This document shows, one piece after another, positions 16,880 through 24,363 of a DNA stretch of 64,000 bases; position 1 is the stretch's first letter; each line of letters opens with the position of its first letter. The DNA comes from Candidatus Uhrbacteria bacterium (GTDB lineage: Bacteria; Patescibacteriota; Patescibacteriia; 2-12-FULL-60-25): positions 124,001 through 188,000 of the forward strand of contig JACRQE010000005.1 of the NCBI GenBank assembly GCA_016222815.1. The letters are read 5' to 3'. Position numbers and translations under genes: made by a program. The notes beneath the pieces were generated by a model. The model ran no database searches, had not been told where the DNA came from, and saw only the letters and a program-made list of their open reading frames with translations.

Positions 16880-16908
16880 AATATAGCACGTATTTTGACT
16901 TTTGTCAA
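16880..16908 (-). promoter_or_regulatory. Promoter of minus-strand small RNA
   Basis: On the minus strand, TTGACA (16903-16908), a 17-nt spacer, and TATATT (16880-16885), in an AT-rich tract. Confidence 0.7.
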
Positions 16909-17028
16909 GGGGTAGAGTGACAAAAATAGTAGATAAATATTATAAAAATAAGTAGAAGTATAATATATAAATAAATATCTAAAATTAGATAAAAATCTCG
17001 CTATTTAAAATAAAGTGGAATGAGGGAC
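16909..17028. other. AT-rich intergenic island between divergent promoters
   Basis: About 120 bp composed almost wholly of A/T runs (e.g. AGTATAATATATAAATAAAT), in sharp contrast to the GC-rich neighbourhood. No ORF. Its A-tracts just upstream of both -35 boxes could act as UP elements for strong RNA synthesis; this is inference. Confidence 0.6.
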
Positions 17029-17057
17029 TTGACAAATATTTTGAACTGTGTTAGATT
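17029..17057 (+). promoter_or_regulatory. Promoter of the giant-RNA/TROVE locus
   Basis: TTGACA at 17029-17034, a 17-nt spacer, and TAGATT at 17052-17057. It is the only clear plus-strand promoter before the two RNA copies and the TROVE gene. Confidence 0.75.
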
Positions 17058-17121
17058 GTTCGTGTTGAACAGTGAAAAGCAAGCGGCGAACATTAAAATC
17101 AGAGTTCTAGAGACTTTAGGA

Positions 17122-18335
17122 GGCCAGGCATCTCGTCCCGAAAGCCGTCAGCCGCACGGCTAGCGAGATGAGGTGCTTGGCAGTGTAGATTGGGGATACT
17201 TCGAACCATCAAGGCGATAAACGACTTCTGGCTATGCTTTCGGGCTGGTCGGATGACAATGTCTCCAGTCGTATCTTCTCCAAGCGTCTCAAGTGCTGTC
17301 AGGGCGGTGTGGGTGAACGGATACTTCGAACCATACAACGCCAAAAATGGGGTGGTCGCCGGTGTCCATCGGATGTCCCTCGGATATCCGGTGATGATGC
17401 CGTCGGCCAAATGCTATCCAGCCTCCGTATGGGGTGTGGGTGGGACAAGGGATTCAAGCCAGGGCCGCGAAAATGGTTCCTGGCGCCCAAGTCGAATGCA
17501 GGAGCGAAAGCTCCAGCTCCAAGTAGTTCGAAAGGACTGTGAGGAGGCTGAGGGAGTACGGTCCCGAAGCAAGAGCCGTCACCGGTTCTTCCCCCTGACA
17601 GCACGTTGGCGGATGTGCGGGATCGAGGCCCTGCATATCCAACGGAGTCTGGCTTGCACGTCGCTAAGCCATGCTTCGTGAGGTGGATACACCTCAAGGG
17701 CACTCAAGAGCGATCGTCGGCCCGTAGATGGGTCCGCGACGCTCTGAAGGCGCCTGAACCTCGGATGCGGCTGATGAGGCTGGCAATCGGGGACCGGACG
17801 TGAGCGTCGCGAACTCACAACCGGAAGGACTTCGCCAATGCGACAAAAAAAGCGCAGGGGTATTCGTGTCACTCCGTGGCACATTGAGTCAGGCGATCCT
17901 GACACCCCTGTGCGACCTCGCTCCCGGTAATAAGGAGCTGGCGGTCTGCCCGCCACGAAGCCGCTACTCAAACGAGGATCGAGCAGCAGTACGCAGAGGC
18001 GCAACGACAAGCCTCGGCGTCGGACCAAGGAGTCCGTTTGACCTCAATCTCCTCGTCAGAGCCCGAAAGCGGGTGGAAACGATGGAGTGGGGGAAAGCAC
18101 CAGCATGGAGCGGTCTGCCAATCGGCAAGAGCACCATGCCTGGGCGCGGTCCGATGTCTCCGGAGCATCGGCGCGCACAGCCCAACGGGAGTAAAACCGT
18201 TTGGGAAGGGTCTGACTGGGAGATTTTCCCGGGACCCATCGTACTCACTCGACGCGGATGAGTGGTTCACTCCATTCTCCGCGCCTCCTCTCCCGCGACT
18301 GACTCGGGGTCGGTAACGGAAGAGGAGAGAGAGTC
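17122..18335 (+). ncRNA. Giant structured RNA, copy A (~1.2 kb)
   Basis: No coding signal: all frames are short and mutually overlapping. The 5' end folds as CCAGGCATCTCG / CGAGATGAGGTGCTTGG around AGCCGT/ACGGCT. Shared with copy B are a 22-nt block at 17185-17206, a 39-nt identical block at 17293-17331, a GNRA hairpin GGAGC-GAAA-GCTCC at 17501-17514, a 25-nt identical block at 17571-17595, a CCGGAAGG...TTCGCCAATGCGAC block at 17821-17844, and two terminal hairpins at 18250-18331. A 12-bp perfect long-range helix joins 17293-17304 with 17593-17604. GGATACTTCGAAC occurs twice (17194, 17319). It carries an extra domain of about 400 nt relative to copy B. Family not recognised. Confidence 0.75.
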
Positions 18336-19116
18336 GGGTCCCTGATCCAACCTTGTCGCAAGAGCCACGTCCTCTACGGAGGGCCTGGACAGCGGCGGGG
18401 TGAAACGAGGGACTCGGCAGCGTAGATTGGGGATACTTCGAACATCAATCAAGACAAGCGACGTTCGGCAAAACCCTTCGGGGCAGAGTCGGATGAAAAT
18501 GTCTCCAATCGTTACTTCTCCGAGCTCTTCGAAAATGTGCTGTCAGGGCGGTGTGGGTGAACGGATACTTCGAACATCCAAATCGCGGTCAGCAATGTCT
18601 TCGGACAATGTTGGCCAAAACCATCAAGTCTCCGTAAGAGGCAGGGTGGGGCATCTGAAGCGAGGGTCGCGATTAGCGGCTACAGCGCCTGATGTCGACT
18701 GAATGGAGCGAGAGCTCCGGCTCCGGGCGGTCTGAAAGGATCGTCTGGAGGATCTCGGGGTACGGCCCGGATCAAGAGCCGTCACCGGTTCTTCCCCCCA
18801 GTAGCGCACATACCTATGGACGGGATGCATTGCGCACCTGTTCCAGCGGAGCAAGGCTGTGACGTCGCGTCAGCCAGGCTTCGCGGGTGGAGGTAAACCC
18901 GAAAGGACATGCCCAGTGCCCGGCTTCGTGCCGTGAAGACTCGGGATGTCTTAAACCCTGGAGACTGAACTAGTTACAGGGACCGACCGTTGAGCCTCGC
19001 GAACTCACGGCCGGAAGGATTCGCCAATGCGACAGCTTGCGCGGGTGAGTGGTTCACTCCATTCCCCGCGCCTCGTCTCTCGGTCCTGACATGAAGTCGG
19101 GGACGGAAGAGGAGAT
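18336..19116 (+). ncRNA. Giant structured RNA, copy B (~0.75 kb)
   Basis: Diverged tandem copy of the upstream RNA. The 5' stem is GTCCCT / AGGGAC. Conserved blocks are at 18422-18443, 18537-18575 (39/39 identical to copy A), the hairpin about GGAGCGAGAGCTCC at 18705-18718, 18774-18798 (25/25 identical), about 18996-19033 (CTCACGGCCGGAAGG...GCGACA), and the hairpins GCGCGGG/CCCCGCGC with GAGTG-gtt-CACTC inside at 19038-19070. Intervening segments differ in sequence and length. The long-range helix is kept as TGTGC (18536-18540) with GCACA (18806-18810) plus GGG/CCC. Motif GGATACTTCGAAC is at 18431 and 18563. It lies directly upstream of the TROVE gene, same strand. Confidence 0.75.
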
Positions 19117-19187
19117 TCCGCACGAAACGCGAAACTGATTAACGAATCGGCTGGTTTAGTGCGGCTCCGGTACTTTCGAAAAACAAC

Positions 19188-19210
19188 CCCTCCGGTGTGA
19201 CACCGGAGCC
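19188..19210 (+). other. Strong hairpin in the TROVE leader
   Basis: CTCCGGTG-tga-CACCGGAG, without a following U-run. It lies 38 nt before the TROVE start, and may be an RNA 3' boundary, a processing signal or a translational control element. Confidence 0.55.
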
Positions 19211-19247
19211 CTTCTCCCCAGGGTATGGGGCAGCGTTGAGGTTGATC

Positions 19248-20987
19248 ATGGCTAAGGCGAATACGGTTCTCTCCATCTCCGAGCAGCTCTCTTCCCGCAT
19301 CGACGCGACTACGAACCACGAGGGTGGTCTCGCGTTCGCGCTCGACGCGCGGTCGCGCCTGTACACGCGTGCGGTGGCGAGCTTGATCCGCGAGGACAAG
19401 TTCTATACCAGCGCGGAACAGTGCGATGCGGAGCTCGTGGCCGACATCCAGGCCGTGGCCGAAGTGGATCCGGAGTTCGTGCTCCGGCTGGCGGCTTTCA
19501 CGCGCCAGGTGATGAACATCCGTTCGACTCCGGTCGCGATGCTGGTCCAGGCTGCGGCCATCCCGGCTTGCAAACCGTTCGTGCGGCGTTGGACGCCGGC
19601 CATCGTACAGCGGGTGGACGAGATCACGGAAGTCATCGCTTACTGGACCATCTGCCATGGCGCAATCGGCTCGGCCGGCGCCAAGGGCGGAGAACACGCG
19701 TTCCCGAACAGCCTGACACGCGGTCTGCAAGACGCGCTGGGGCAGTTCGATGAGTATCAGTTTGCGAAGTACGACCGTGAAGGTCGCGTCACCCTGCGCG
19801 ATGCCCTGCGCATCCTGCGGCCCACGCCGGTTGGCGAGGCACAGTCGGCCTTGTTCCGGTATCTCGTGAAGGGGACTGTGGATGCCGAGCATCTGCCCAA
19901 GCTCGCGGCTAAGGCCGTCCTCCTCCGCAAGGAGACGCTGGACGCCGAAGCGCTGGAGCTGGCCGATACCGCCCACGTGACCCACGAGGTGCTGACGAGC
20001 AAGTTCGGCTCGAACGCCGAGACGTGGAATGCCATCCGCTTCCTGCCGTTCATGGCCGGGCTGCGCAACCTCTCGAACATCATGCGGACGGGCGCTGACA
20101 CCGCCCTGGACCGCGTGCTGTCGATGTTCCGCAATCCGGAGCATGTGCGGCGGTCGAGGCAGCTGCCATTCCGCTTCTTCAGTGCGGCGCGCATCATCGA
20201 ATCGGGTCTGCGCTATGACAGGCGGACCGAATCCCTGGTGCACGACGAGCGGATCGCGGCTCACCCGCGGCGCAACGAGGTATTGGAGGCTCTCCAGACG
20301 GCTGTCGAGTTGTCGCTCGTGAACGTGCCGCGCCTGTCCGGGCGGACGTTCATCACGGCGGACAATTCCGGCTCGATGGCGACGCCCCTCTCGGAGCGCT
20401 CGACGGTGACGCTGCGTGAAGTCGCCAACCTGATGGCGGCCTTGGGCCACGCGTTGTGCGAGGATCCGATCGTGTCGGTGTTCGGCTCGAACCATGCCGT
20501 CGTTCCCGTGTCCCGCAAGGATACGGTGCTGACGAACATGGCCAAGCTGGGCGCGACGCCGGTCGGTGGTGCAACCAATGCGTTCCTCACGGTGCGCTAT
20601 CTGCGCGAGAACAGAATTCGGGTCGACCGGATCGTACTGTTCTCGGACATGCAGTGCTACGACTCGACGGGTCGGCGCTCCACCGGCTACGGCTGGGGAG
20701 AACCCGATGGTTCGCTTGCCGAGGAATTGCGAAAGTACCGCAGCAGCGTGAATCCGGAGGTCTTCATGCACTCCGTCGATCTCGCTGGCCACGGTACGTC
20801 GCAATTCCCGCAGGACGAACGCCGGGTGGCGCTCCTGGCCGGTTGGTCCGAGAGACTGCTTGAGGCCCTGCCGTTGTTCGAGGCAGGAGGTACTCAAGCG
20901 GTCGATCGGATCTCCGGTTGGCAGCCCCGCGTCCAGCGTCGTGAGATGCAGGACCAGGCCGAAGTCGTGACCGAGGTGTCGGAGTAG
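19248..20987 (+). CDS. TROVE-vWA protein (bacterial Ro60 homologue)
   Basis: 579 residues. About residues 15-340 form the TROVE HEAT-like ring (RSRLYTRAVASLIRED, FTRQVMNIRSTPVAML, WNAIRFLPFMAGLRNLSNI). About 360-560 form a von Willebrand A domain with a complete MIDAS: DNSGSMA (D372, S374, S376), the Thr of GATPVGGATN, and FSDMQ. Ro60-type rings bind Y RNAs and misfolded RNA 3' ends in bacteria and animals. The start is the ATG at 19248 with a weak GAGG site; the upstream in-frame ATG-less extension is rejected. It follows two giant structured RNAs on the same strand, with no terminator having a U-tract in between, suggesting the RNAs are its partners or long leader. Confidence 0.92.
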   Translation: MAKANTVLSISEQLSSRIDATTNHEGGLAFALDARSRLYTRAVASLIREDKFYTSAEQCDAELVADIQAVAEVDPEFVLRLAAFTRQVMNIRSTPVAMLVQAAAIPACKPFVRRWTPAIVQRVDEITEVIAYWTICHGAIGSAGAKGGEHAFPNSLTRGLQDALGQFDEYQFAKYDREGRVTLRDALRILRPTPVGEAQSALFRYLVKGTVDAEHLPKLAAKAVLLRKETLDAEALELADTAHVTHEVLTSKFGSNAETWNAIRFLPFMAGLRNLSNIMRTGADTALDRVLSMFRNPEHVRRSRQLPFRFFSAARIIESGLRYDRRTESLVHDERIAAHPRRNEVLEALQTAVELSLVNVPRLSGRTFITADNSGSMATPLSERSTVTLREVANLMAALGHALCEDPIVSVFGSNHAVVPVSRKDTVLTNMAKLGATPVGGATNAFLTVRYLRENRIRVDRIVLFSDMQCYDSTGRRSTGYGWGEPDGSLAEELRKYRSSVNPEVFMHSVDLAGHGTSQFPQDERRVALLAGWSERLLEALPLFEAGGTQAVDRISGWQPRVQRREMQDQAEVVTEVSE

Positions 20988-20999
20988 TACGTCGATCCG

Positions 21000-21048
21000 A
21001 CGGACGGCGAGAAGGTTCCCCGCAAGGGTCGAATCGCTCGCCGTCCGT
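21000..21048 (+). ncRNA. Long perfect hairpin in TROVE 3' region
   Basis: ACGGACGGCGAG (21000-21011) pairs perfectly with CTCGCCGTCCGT (21037-21048). The interior continues as GGTTC/GAATC and CCC/GGG capped by a GCAA tetraloop with a TC bulge. It starts 13 nt after the TROVE stop and precedes the terminator. It could be a small RNA ligand module or a 3'-UTR stabiliser. Confidence 0.5.
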
Positions 21049-21088
21049 AGGGGTCCGTTCCTTCGATACAGGTCGCATGTCACACTAT

Positions 21089-21126
21089 CTCAAACAGCGG
21101 TTTAGCACCCCGCTGTTTTTCTTTTT
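21089..21126 (+). terminator. Terminator of the giant-RNA/TROVE locus
   Basis: AAACAGCGG / CCGCTGTTT followed by TTCTTTTTC. Confidence 0.85.
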
Positions 21127-21194
21127 CCCTAAACCACCACCCCCGGCCCCTCCTAAACTAGGAGGGGAGTTATCTGGTATGATGGGTTCAAATT

Positions 21195-21782
21195 ATGTTC
21201 AATCCCGAAAAATCGACCCAAAAGCCTCGCGAGCATTATCAACGGATGGTGACGATGGCGAATGCCAAGATGGCGTCGTTGGATGCCAACCCTTTCGGGA
21301 ATGATCCGAAAATCGTGGAAGGATGGAGACTGGAGCGCGACCAAAGCTTAACCCGAGCGGCGAAGTATATCGTGGACATGGTGGGCAAGTCTGATGTCGA
21401 GGATCTGCGCGAGGCGGTTGCGCCGGAAAACCTGAAAGACGTGCTGCAGCGCGGCGGAGCGGAATTCCAGGTGCTCATGATGGTCGGCGAAGGACGCGAA
21501 GAATTGGATGTGCTCATCAAGGAACGGGGTGAGCAGATGCATATGATCGGAATGGCGGTTCAATATTTCACGGATGAGAACATAAAATCGATTTTAGGCA
21601 GGCTTTGGAAAAAGACCCAGGATGCGGAAGCGAAATTGCTGCCGTACGAAAAGAAAGATGTTTGGAGCAAGCTGGACGCCGGATATTACGTTTCGTTCAG
21701 GCAGAAGTTCCTGGAAGAGCTGGAGAACACGCGGGCCATGTGTATCCAATATCGGGAGACGGTCAATCGAGGGAAAAAATAA
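21195..21782 (+). CDS. Hypothetical helical protein of 195 residues
   Basis: Charged, all-helical prediction (e.g. RLERDQSLTRAAKYIVDM, LGRLWKKTQDAEAKLLP), no transmembrane segment, basic C-terminus (VNRGKK). There is no SD at the ATG. A possible -10 (TATGAT, near 21179) lies ~10 nt upstream, so it is likely leaderless. No family recognised. Confidence 0.65.
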   Translation: MFNPEKSTQKPREHYQRMVTMANAKMASLDANPFGNDPKIVEGWRLERDQSLTRAAKYIVDMVGKSDVEDLREAVAPENLKDVLQRGGAEFQVLMMVGEGREELDVLIKERGEQMHMIGMAVQYFTDENIKSILGRLWKKTQDAEAKLLPYEKKDVWSKLDAGYYVSFRQKFLEELENTRAMCIQYRETVNRGKK

Positions 21783-21787
21783 GATAT

Positions 21788-21830
21788 GGAAAAGCCCCGG
21801 CCGGAAGAGTTCGGACGGGGCGCGGGACGG
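21788..21830 (-). terminator. Minus-strand terminator of YgiT-like regulator gene
   Basis: On the minus strand, GCCCCGTCC...GGCCGGGGC followed by TTTTCC. It lies just beyond the 21839 gene end. Confidence 0.7.
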
Positions 21831-21838
21831 AGGGGGGG

Positions 21839-22285
21839 CTAGTTCTGCACGGCCAGGGCCGGTGCTTGCAGACCTTCTTCGTCGAGGGCGAAACGCGGGG
21901 TGAAGGTCAGGGCTTTGAACGCCTGGCTTATCCGTTCCGCCATGTGCCTGTGCATGGCAATGGGGACCGGTATGCCCGTGTCTTCCAGCGCCAGCAAGCA
22001 TTCGACCGAGATATTGAAGCTACGGGCGACTTCGGCTGCACTCAGATGCAGGGCTTTCCGGCAGTAGCTGAAGGTGCGACCAGTGAGGCGCCCGCGATCA
22101 ACGGCGCGCATGGCCATGCCGACCTTGAACGCGGTGAGCTCGTTGGGGTCGATCCTGGTTTCGCGGCAGCGCTGGCACGTCCGGCCTTGGACAAAGGCGG
22201 AGTAGGTCAGTCTTCGCACCTTGACCGTAACTTCGACAGCAGTCCGCACGAACGGGTTTTTGCATGATGGACAGACTTGCGGCAT
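21839..22285 (-). CDS. YgiT/MqsA-like zinc-finger HTH regulator
   Basis: 148 residues. The N-terminal zinc-binding region has CPSC (residues 5-8) and CQRC (37-40) in the spacing of YgiT/MqsA zinc fingers. The C-terminal helix-turn-helix is CRKALHLSAAEVARSFNISVECLLALE. In relatives this domain pair is an antitoxin or stand-alone repressor. No MqsR-like toxin is adjacent, so an orphan regulator is likely. A strong SD (AAGGAGG) lies 6 nt upstream. Confidence 0.75.
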   Translation of the reverse strand: MPQVCPSCKNPFVRTAVEVTVKVRRLTYSAFVQGRTCQRCRETRIDPNELTAFKVGMAMRAVDRGRLTGRTFSYCRKALHLSAAEVARSFNISVECLLALEDTGIPVPIAMHRHMAERISQAFKALTFTPRFALDEEGLQAPALAVQN

Positions 22286-22329
22286 CCAGAAACCTCCTTG
22301 GAAAGAACGATGTTGCAGACGGGAGACCG

Positions 22330-22358
22330 AGTATGCCCGAAAATTTCAGATTGGTCAA
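22330..22358 (-). promoter_or_regulatory. Promoter of YgiT-like gene
   Basis: Minus strand TTGACC (22353-22358), 17 nt, CATACT (22330-22335). Confidence 0.55.
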
Positions 22359-22373
22359 GAGGGGATATCAGAC

Positions 22374-22411
22374 AAAAAAGAATCGCCCCGGCGAGAGTTG
22401 CTCGGCGGGGC
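22374..22411 (-). terminator. Terminator of the YkvA/53-aa operon
   Basis: Minus strand CGCCCCGCCGAG...CTCGCCGGGGCG followed by ATTCTTTTTT. Confidence 0.85.
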
Positions 22412-22429
22412 GTACGGGCGGGTGAAGGT

Positions 22430-22591
22430 CTAGTCTGATTCGCGGATTTCGTGTTCGGTTTCGCGCTTGAGGCGTTGGCGGGCGATGCGCTTGGCGCGTT
22501 TTGTCGCCTTGCGATATGTCCGACTTGGAGCTCCCATCAGGTCATCGATCTTAGCTCCGTTGACCTTCTTGAATCCTGACTTCTTGGTCAT
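22430..22591 (-). CDS. Small basic protein (53 aa)
   Basis: A short ORF starts MTKKSGFKKVNGAK and ends HEIRESD, with a Lys/Arg-rich middle (RTYRKATKRAKRIARQRL). Its SD AAGAGG is 6 nt before the ATG. It begins 10 nt after the stop of the YkvA-like gene and is followed by a strong terminator, so it is the second gene of that operon. The charge pattern suggests nucleic-acid binding; no family recognised. Confidence 0.6.
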   Translation of the reverse strand: MTKKSGFKKVNGAKIDDLMGAPSRTYRKATKRAKRIARQRLKRETEHEIRESD

Positions 22592-22600
22592 GTCTGCCTC

Positions 22601-22969
22601 TTACGGCGCGCGGGGATGTTGGTCGGCGCCGGAGCAGGCGGACTCCAGGTCGGAGAGGTTGGGGCGGGGGAGTTGGTCGTTGGACGGACCGATGGGGAGC
22701 TGATGGCTTTCTGCATAACGCATCCCGATTTGATTCAGGACGAGGAAGCAGATGGCCATGAACCCAAGATCGTCCAGGAAAGCCACCAGGAGGATGGCTG
22801 GCGCCAGGACGTCCGGAATCAGGTCCAGCGGCGACAGGACGTAGATGGCCGTGAAGAACGTCATGGCCGCCACACCCGCTTTGTGCCACTTACTGACTGC
22901 TTGGTCGCGGAAGAATGCGATCAGTCCCTGCGCGTTGCGGTAGAAACGGAACCAACCGACGATATTCAT
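22601..22969 (-). CDS. YkvA-like (DUF1232) membrane protein
   Basis: 122 residues. It contains the DUF1232 signature YVLSPLDLIPDVLAP flanked by two hydrophobic helices (about residues 32-50 and 58-82), with a polar C-terminal tail. YkvA-family proteins are small membrane proteins of unknown role. SD GAAAGGAC lies 4 nt before the ATG. The leader contains a TGCGG/CCGCA hairpin. First gene of an operon with the 53-aa basic protein. Confidence 0.8.
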   Translation of the reverse strand: MNIVGWFRFYRNAQGLIAFFRDQAVSKWHKAGVAAMTFFTAIYVLSPLDLIPDVLAPAILLVAFLDDLGFMAICFLVLNQIGMRYAESHQLPIGPSNDQLPRPNLSDLESACSGADQHPRAP

Positions 22970-23032
22970 CGATGTCCTTTCTGCGGTTTTTCAGGCCGCA
23001 TGTTGGTTGACGAGGTACGATTCGAACAGAGA

Positions 23033-23061
23033 AATATAGCAAAAAACAGCCAAAATGTCAA
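23033..23061 (-). promoter_or_regulatory. Promoter of YkvA-like operon
   Basis: Minus strand TTGACA (23056-23061), 17 nt, TATATT (23033-23038). It is back to back with the tRNA-Val promoter. Confidence 0.7.
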
Positions 23062-23064
23062 CCC

Positions 23065-23093
23065 TCGACAAAAAGGGTCAGAGCGCATAAAAT
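23065..23093 (+). promoter_or_regulatory. Promoter of tRNA-Val (UAC)
   Basis: TCGACA (23065-23070), 17 nt, TAAAAT (23088-23093), 19 nt before the tRNA. Confidence 0.6.
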
Positions 23094-23112
23094 AGGCAAA
23101 AATCCTGACCTT

Positions 23113-23189
23113 GGACGCTTAGCTCAGCTGGTTAGAGCGCCTCGTTTACACCGAGGAGGTCGCAGGTTCGATCCCTGCAGCGTCCACCA
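23113..23189 (+). tRNA. tRNA-Val (UAC)
   Basis: Acceptor GGACGCT/AGCGTCC, D arm GCTCAGCTGGTTAGAGC, anticodon loop TTTACAC (anticodon TAC), T arm GCAGGTTCGATCCCTGC and encoded CCA. Confidence 0.95.
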
Positions 23190-23192
23190 CGT

Positions 23193-23222
23193 AAAAACTC
23201 CCGCAAATCGGGAGTTTTTACG
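23193..23222 (+). terminator. Terminator after tRNA-Val
   Basis: AAAAACTCCC / GGGAGTTTTT with a 7-nt loop. Confidence 0.85.
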
Positions 23223-23224
23223 TG

Positions 23225-23271
23225 TCCCGTGGCGCATGAAAGCAAAAATACTTTCGCGCTTTACGGGACTT
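23225..23271. other. Imperfect hairpin between tRNA-Val and the small-gene cassette
   Basis: TCCCGT/ACGGGA outer stem with GCGC-at-GAAAG pairing to CTTTC-GCGC inside. No gene is seen between 23222 and the promoter at 23378; the rest of this gap is AT-rich with no recognised element. Confidence 0.4.
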
Positions 23272-23377
23272 CCTAATGCGGGAGTTCACGTGGCGCAGCC
23301 AAACAGAACTATTATTTTGCTTAATAGAGCTAATTTATTTTTTGCTATTTTCAGCTATTTTTTGTGTACAGATACCA

Positions 23378-23406
23378 TTGACAAAATGGGTTATTTATGA
23401 TATCTT
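23378..23406 (+). promoter_or_regulatory. Promoter of the six-gene cassette
   Basis: TTGACA (23378-23383), 17 nt, TATCTT (23401-23406). Confidence 0.65.
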
Positions 23407-23492
23407 TTTTCGTCAGTCGAAAGCTGAAATTCGTTGGATACAAAGGGCGGATAGCCTGGAGATCCGAAGAATGCAGAGGGAAAGAGGAAAAA

Positions 23493-23810
23493 ATGGAAAA
23501 GATGTACGTCGTTTCTTTCTACGCTGGCCGGTGTCGGATCGTTGAGTATGCTTCCGAGGACGGAAAGACTTTCCGCGCGCCGACCAAGGCCTGGGCACTG
23601 GTCGTGGAGCCGGTGCGGACAGTCGAGAATGGGGCCGTGTATTCGGCTCGTGACGGCGCCGCGCATGGCCGCCTCAATCATTGGCTCACCGCCCAGGGCG
23701 TGTACGAGTACTGGACCGCGAACCAAGAAGTCGCCGCCGCTGTGGCCGAGACTGTCGGGATTGCTCACGACTTCGTCCCTGCTACCTCGTACAAGTCGTT
23801 CCGAACCTGA
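23493..23810 (+). CDS. Cassette orphan 1 (MYVV-family paralogue)
   Basis: 105 residues. N-terminus MEKMYVVSFYAGRCRIVEYA followed by SEDGKTF; near the C-terminus WTANQEVAAAVAETVG. The same N- and C-terminal signatures recur in the next gene, showing paralogy. SD AGAGG about 6 nt upstream. I start at the ATG at 23493 rather than the ATG at 23397, which overlaps the -10 hexamer. No database family recognised; soluble alpha/beta protein. Confidence 0.65.
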   Translation: MEKMYVVSFYAGRCRIVEYASEDGKTFRAPTKAWALVVEPVRTVENGAVYSARDGAAHGRLNHWLTAQGVYEYWTANQEVAAAVAETVGIAHDFVPATSYKSFRT

Positions 23811-23814
23811 TAAT

Positions 23815-23898
23815 CGCCCCTTCCAACCTTCCCAAGTGCGTCCTGCATTTGGGAACCCAACTGAACCGAGGACATGGTGTCCGGAGTTCTGAGGGTTA
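23815..23898 (+). repeat. Duplicated intergenic hairpin element, copy 1
   Basis: About 84 nt, shared with 24364-24445. Hairpin 1 is CCCAAGTGC / GCATTTGGG and hairpin 2 is GGACA-tgg-TGTCC, then CGGAGTTCTGAGGG. Hairpin 1 differs from copy 2 by compensatory changes. It is not followed by a U-run, so it is not a standard terminator. Confidence 0.75.
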
Positions 23899-23938
23899 CG
23901 TCGAACGGGATCAGATAGGTCTTTTCAAGGAGAAAGTC

Positions 23939-24358
23939 ATGATGCATCACATGTACGTAGTGTGCGTCGTCCTCGGTCGATCCACCTTCGAGATCCAACA
24001 TTACGTGTCCGAGGACGGGGAAAACTACGTCATCCCGTTCAAGGAGATGGATGATCCAGAGGGTGGTCAGGAGTGGACGATGCCGGGAGACCACCGCCGA
24101 GTCATCCGTGACGAGAACGTTTCGTCTGTTGACGGGTTGTGGCAGGGCAGGGTCGGTACGTGGTTCAGGTTTGTCTCGTGGTACGAATTCTGGCACGCGG
24201 ACAAGACGGTGGCCGAGGCCATCGCGGCCAGCTTCCGCCTCGGCTCGGAGTTTGCCTTGGGTGACCGTCGCGGTGACTGCTGCGACTACGACACCGACGA
24301 CGACCACGCCGAATGTGGTGACTGCTGCGACATTGATGACGACCGTTACAATAGCTGA
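23939..24358 (+). CDS. Cassette orphan 2 (MYVV-family paralogue)
   Basis: 139 residues. MMHHMYVVCVVLGRSTFEIQ then YVSEDGENYVIP parallels orphan 1, and WHADKTVAEAIAASF parallels its C-terminus. It adds an acidic Cys-rich tail (GDCCDYDTDDDHAECGDCCD) that could bind metal. SD AAGGAG, 6 nt before the ATG. It is preceded and followed by copies of the same two-hairpin intergenic element. Function unknown. Confidence 0.7.
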   Translation: MMHHMYVVCVVLGRSTFEIQHYVSEDGENYVIPFKEMDDPEGGQEWTMPGDHRRVIRDENVSSVDGLWQGRVGTWFRFVSWYEFWHADKTVAEAIAASFRLGSEFALGDRRGDCCDYDTDDDHAECGDCCDIDDDRYNS

Positions 24359-24363
24359 TCGTC

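Noticed and set aside
17571-17595. Resemblance of the conserved AAGAGCCGTCACCGGTTCTT block to group II intron domain V
   Set aside because: It forms only a simple 6-bp hairpin with a 4-nt loop. Domain V needs a ~34-nt bulged helix and an intron-encoded or domain VI context, and none is present in either copy.
17190-19110. Many overlapping 60-160 codon frames on both strands across the giant-RNA region
   Set aside because: They have no SD or promoter fit and overlap one another in several frames. The conserved blocks of the two copies are separated by segments whose lengths differ, so no shared protein is preserved.
19005-21083. 692-codon minus-strand frame opposite the TROVE gene
   Set aside because: It is an antisense shadow caused by the GC-biased codons of the TROVE gene; the plus-strand product has a full domain match.
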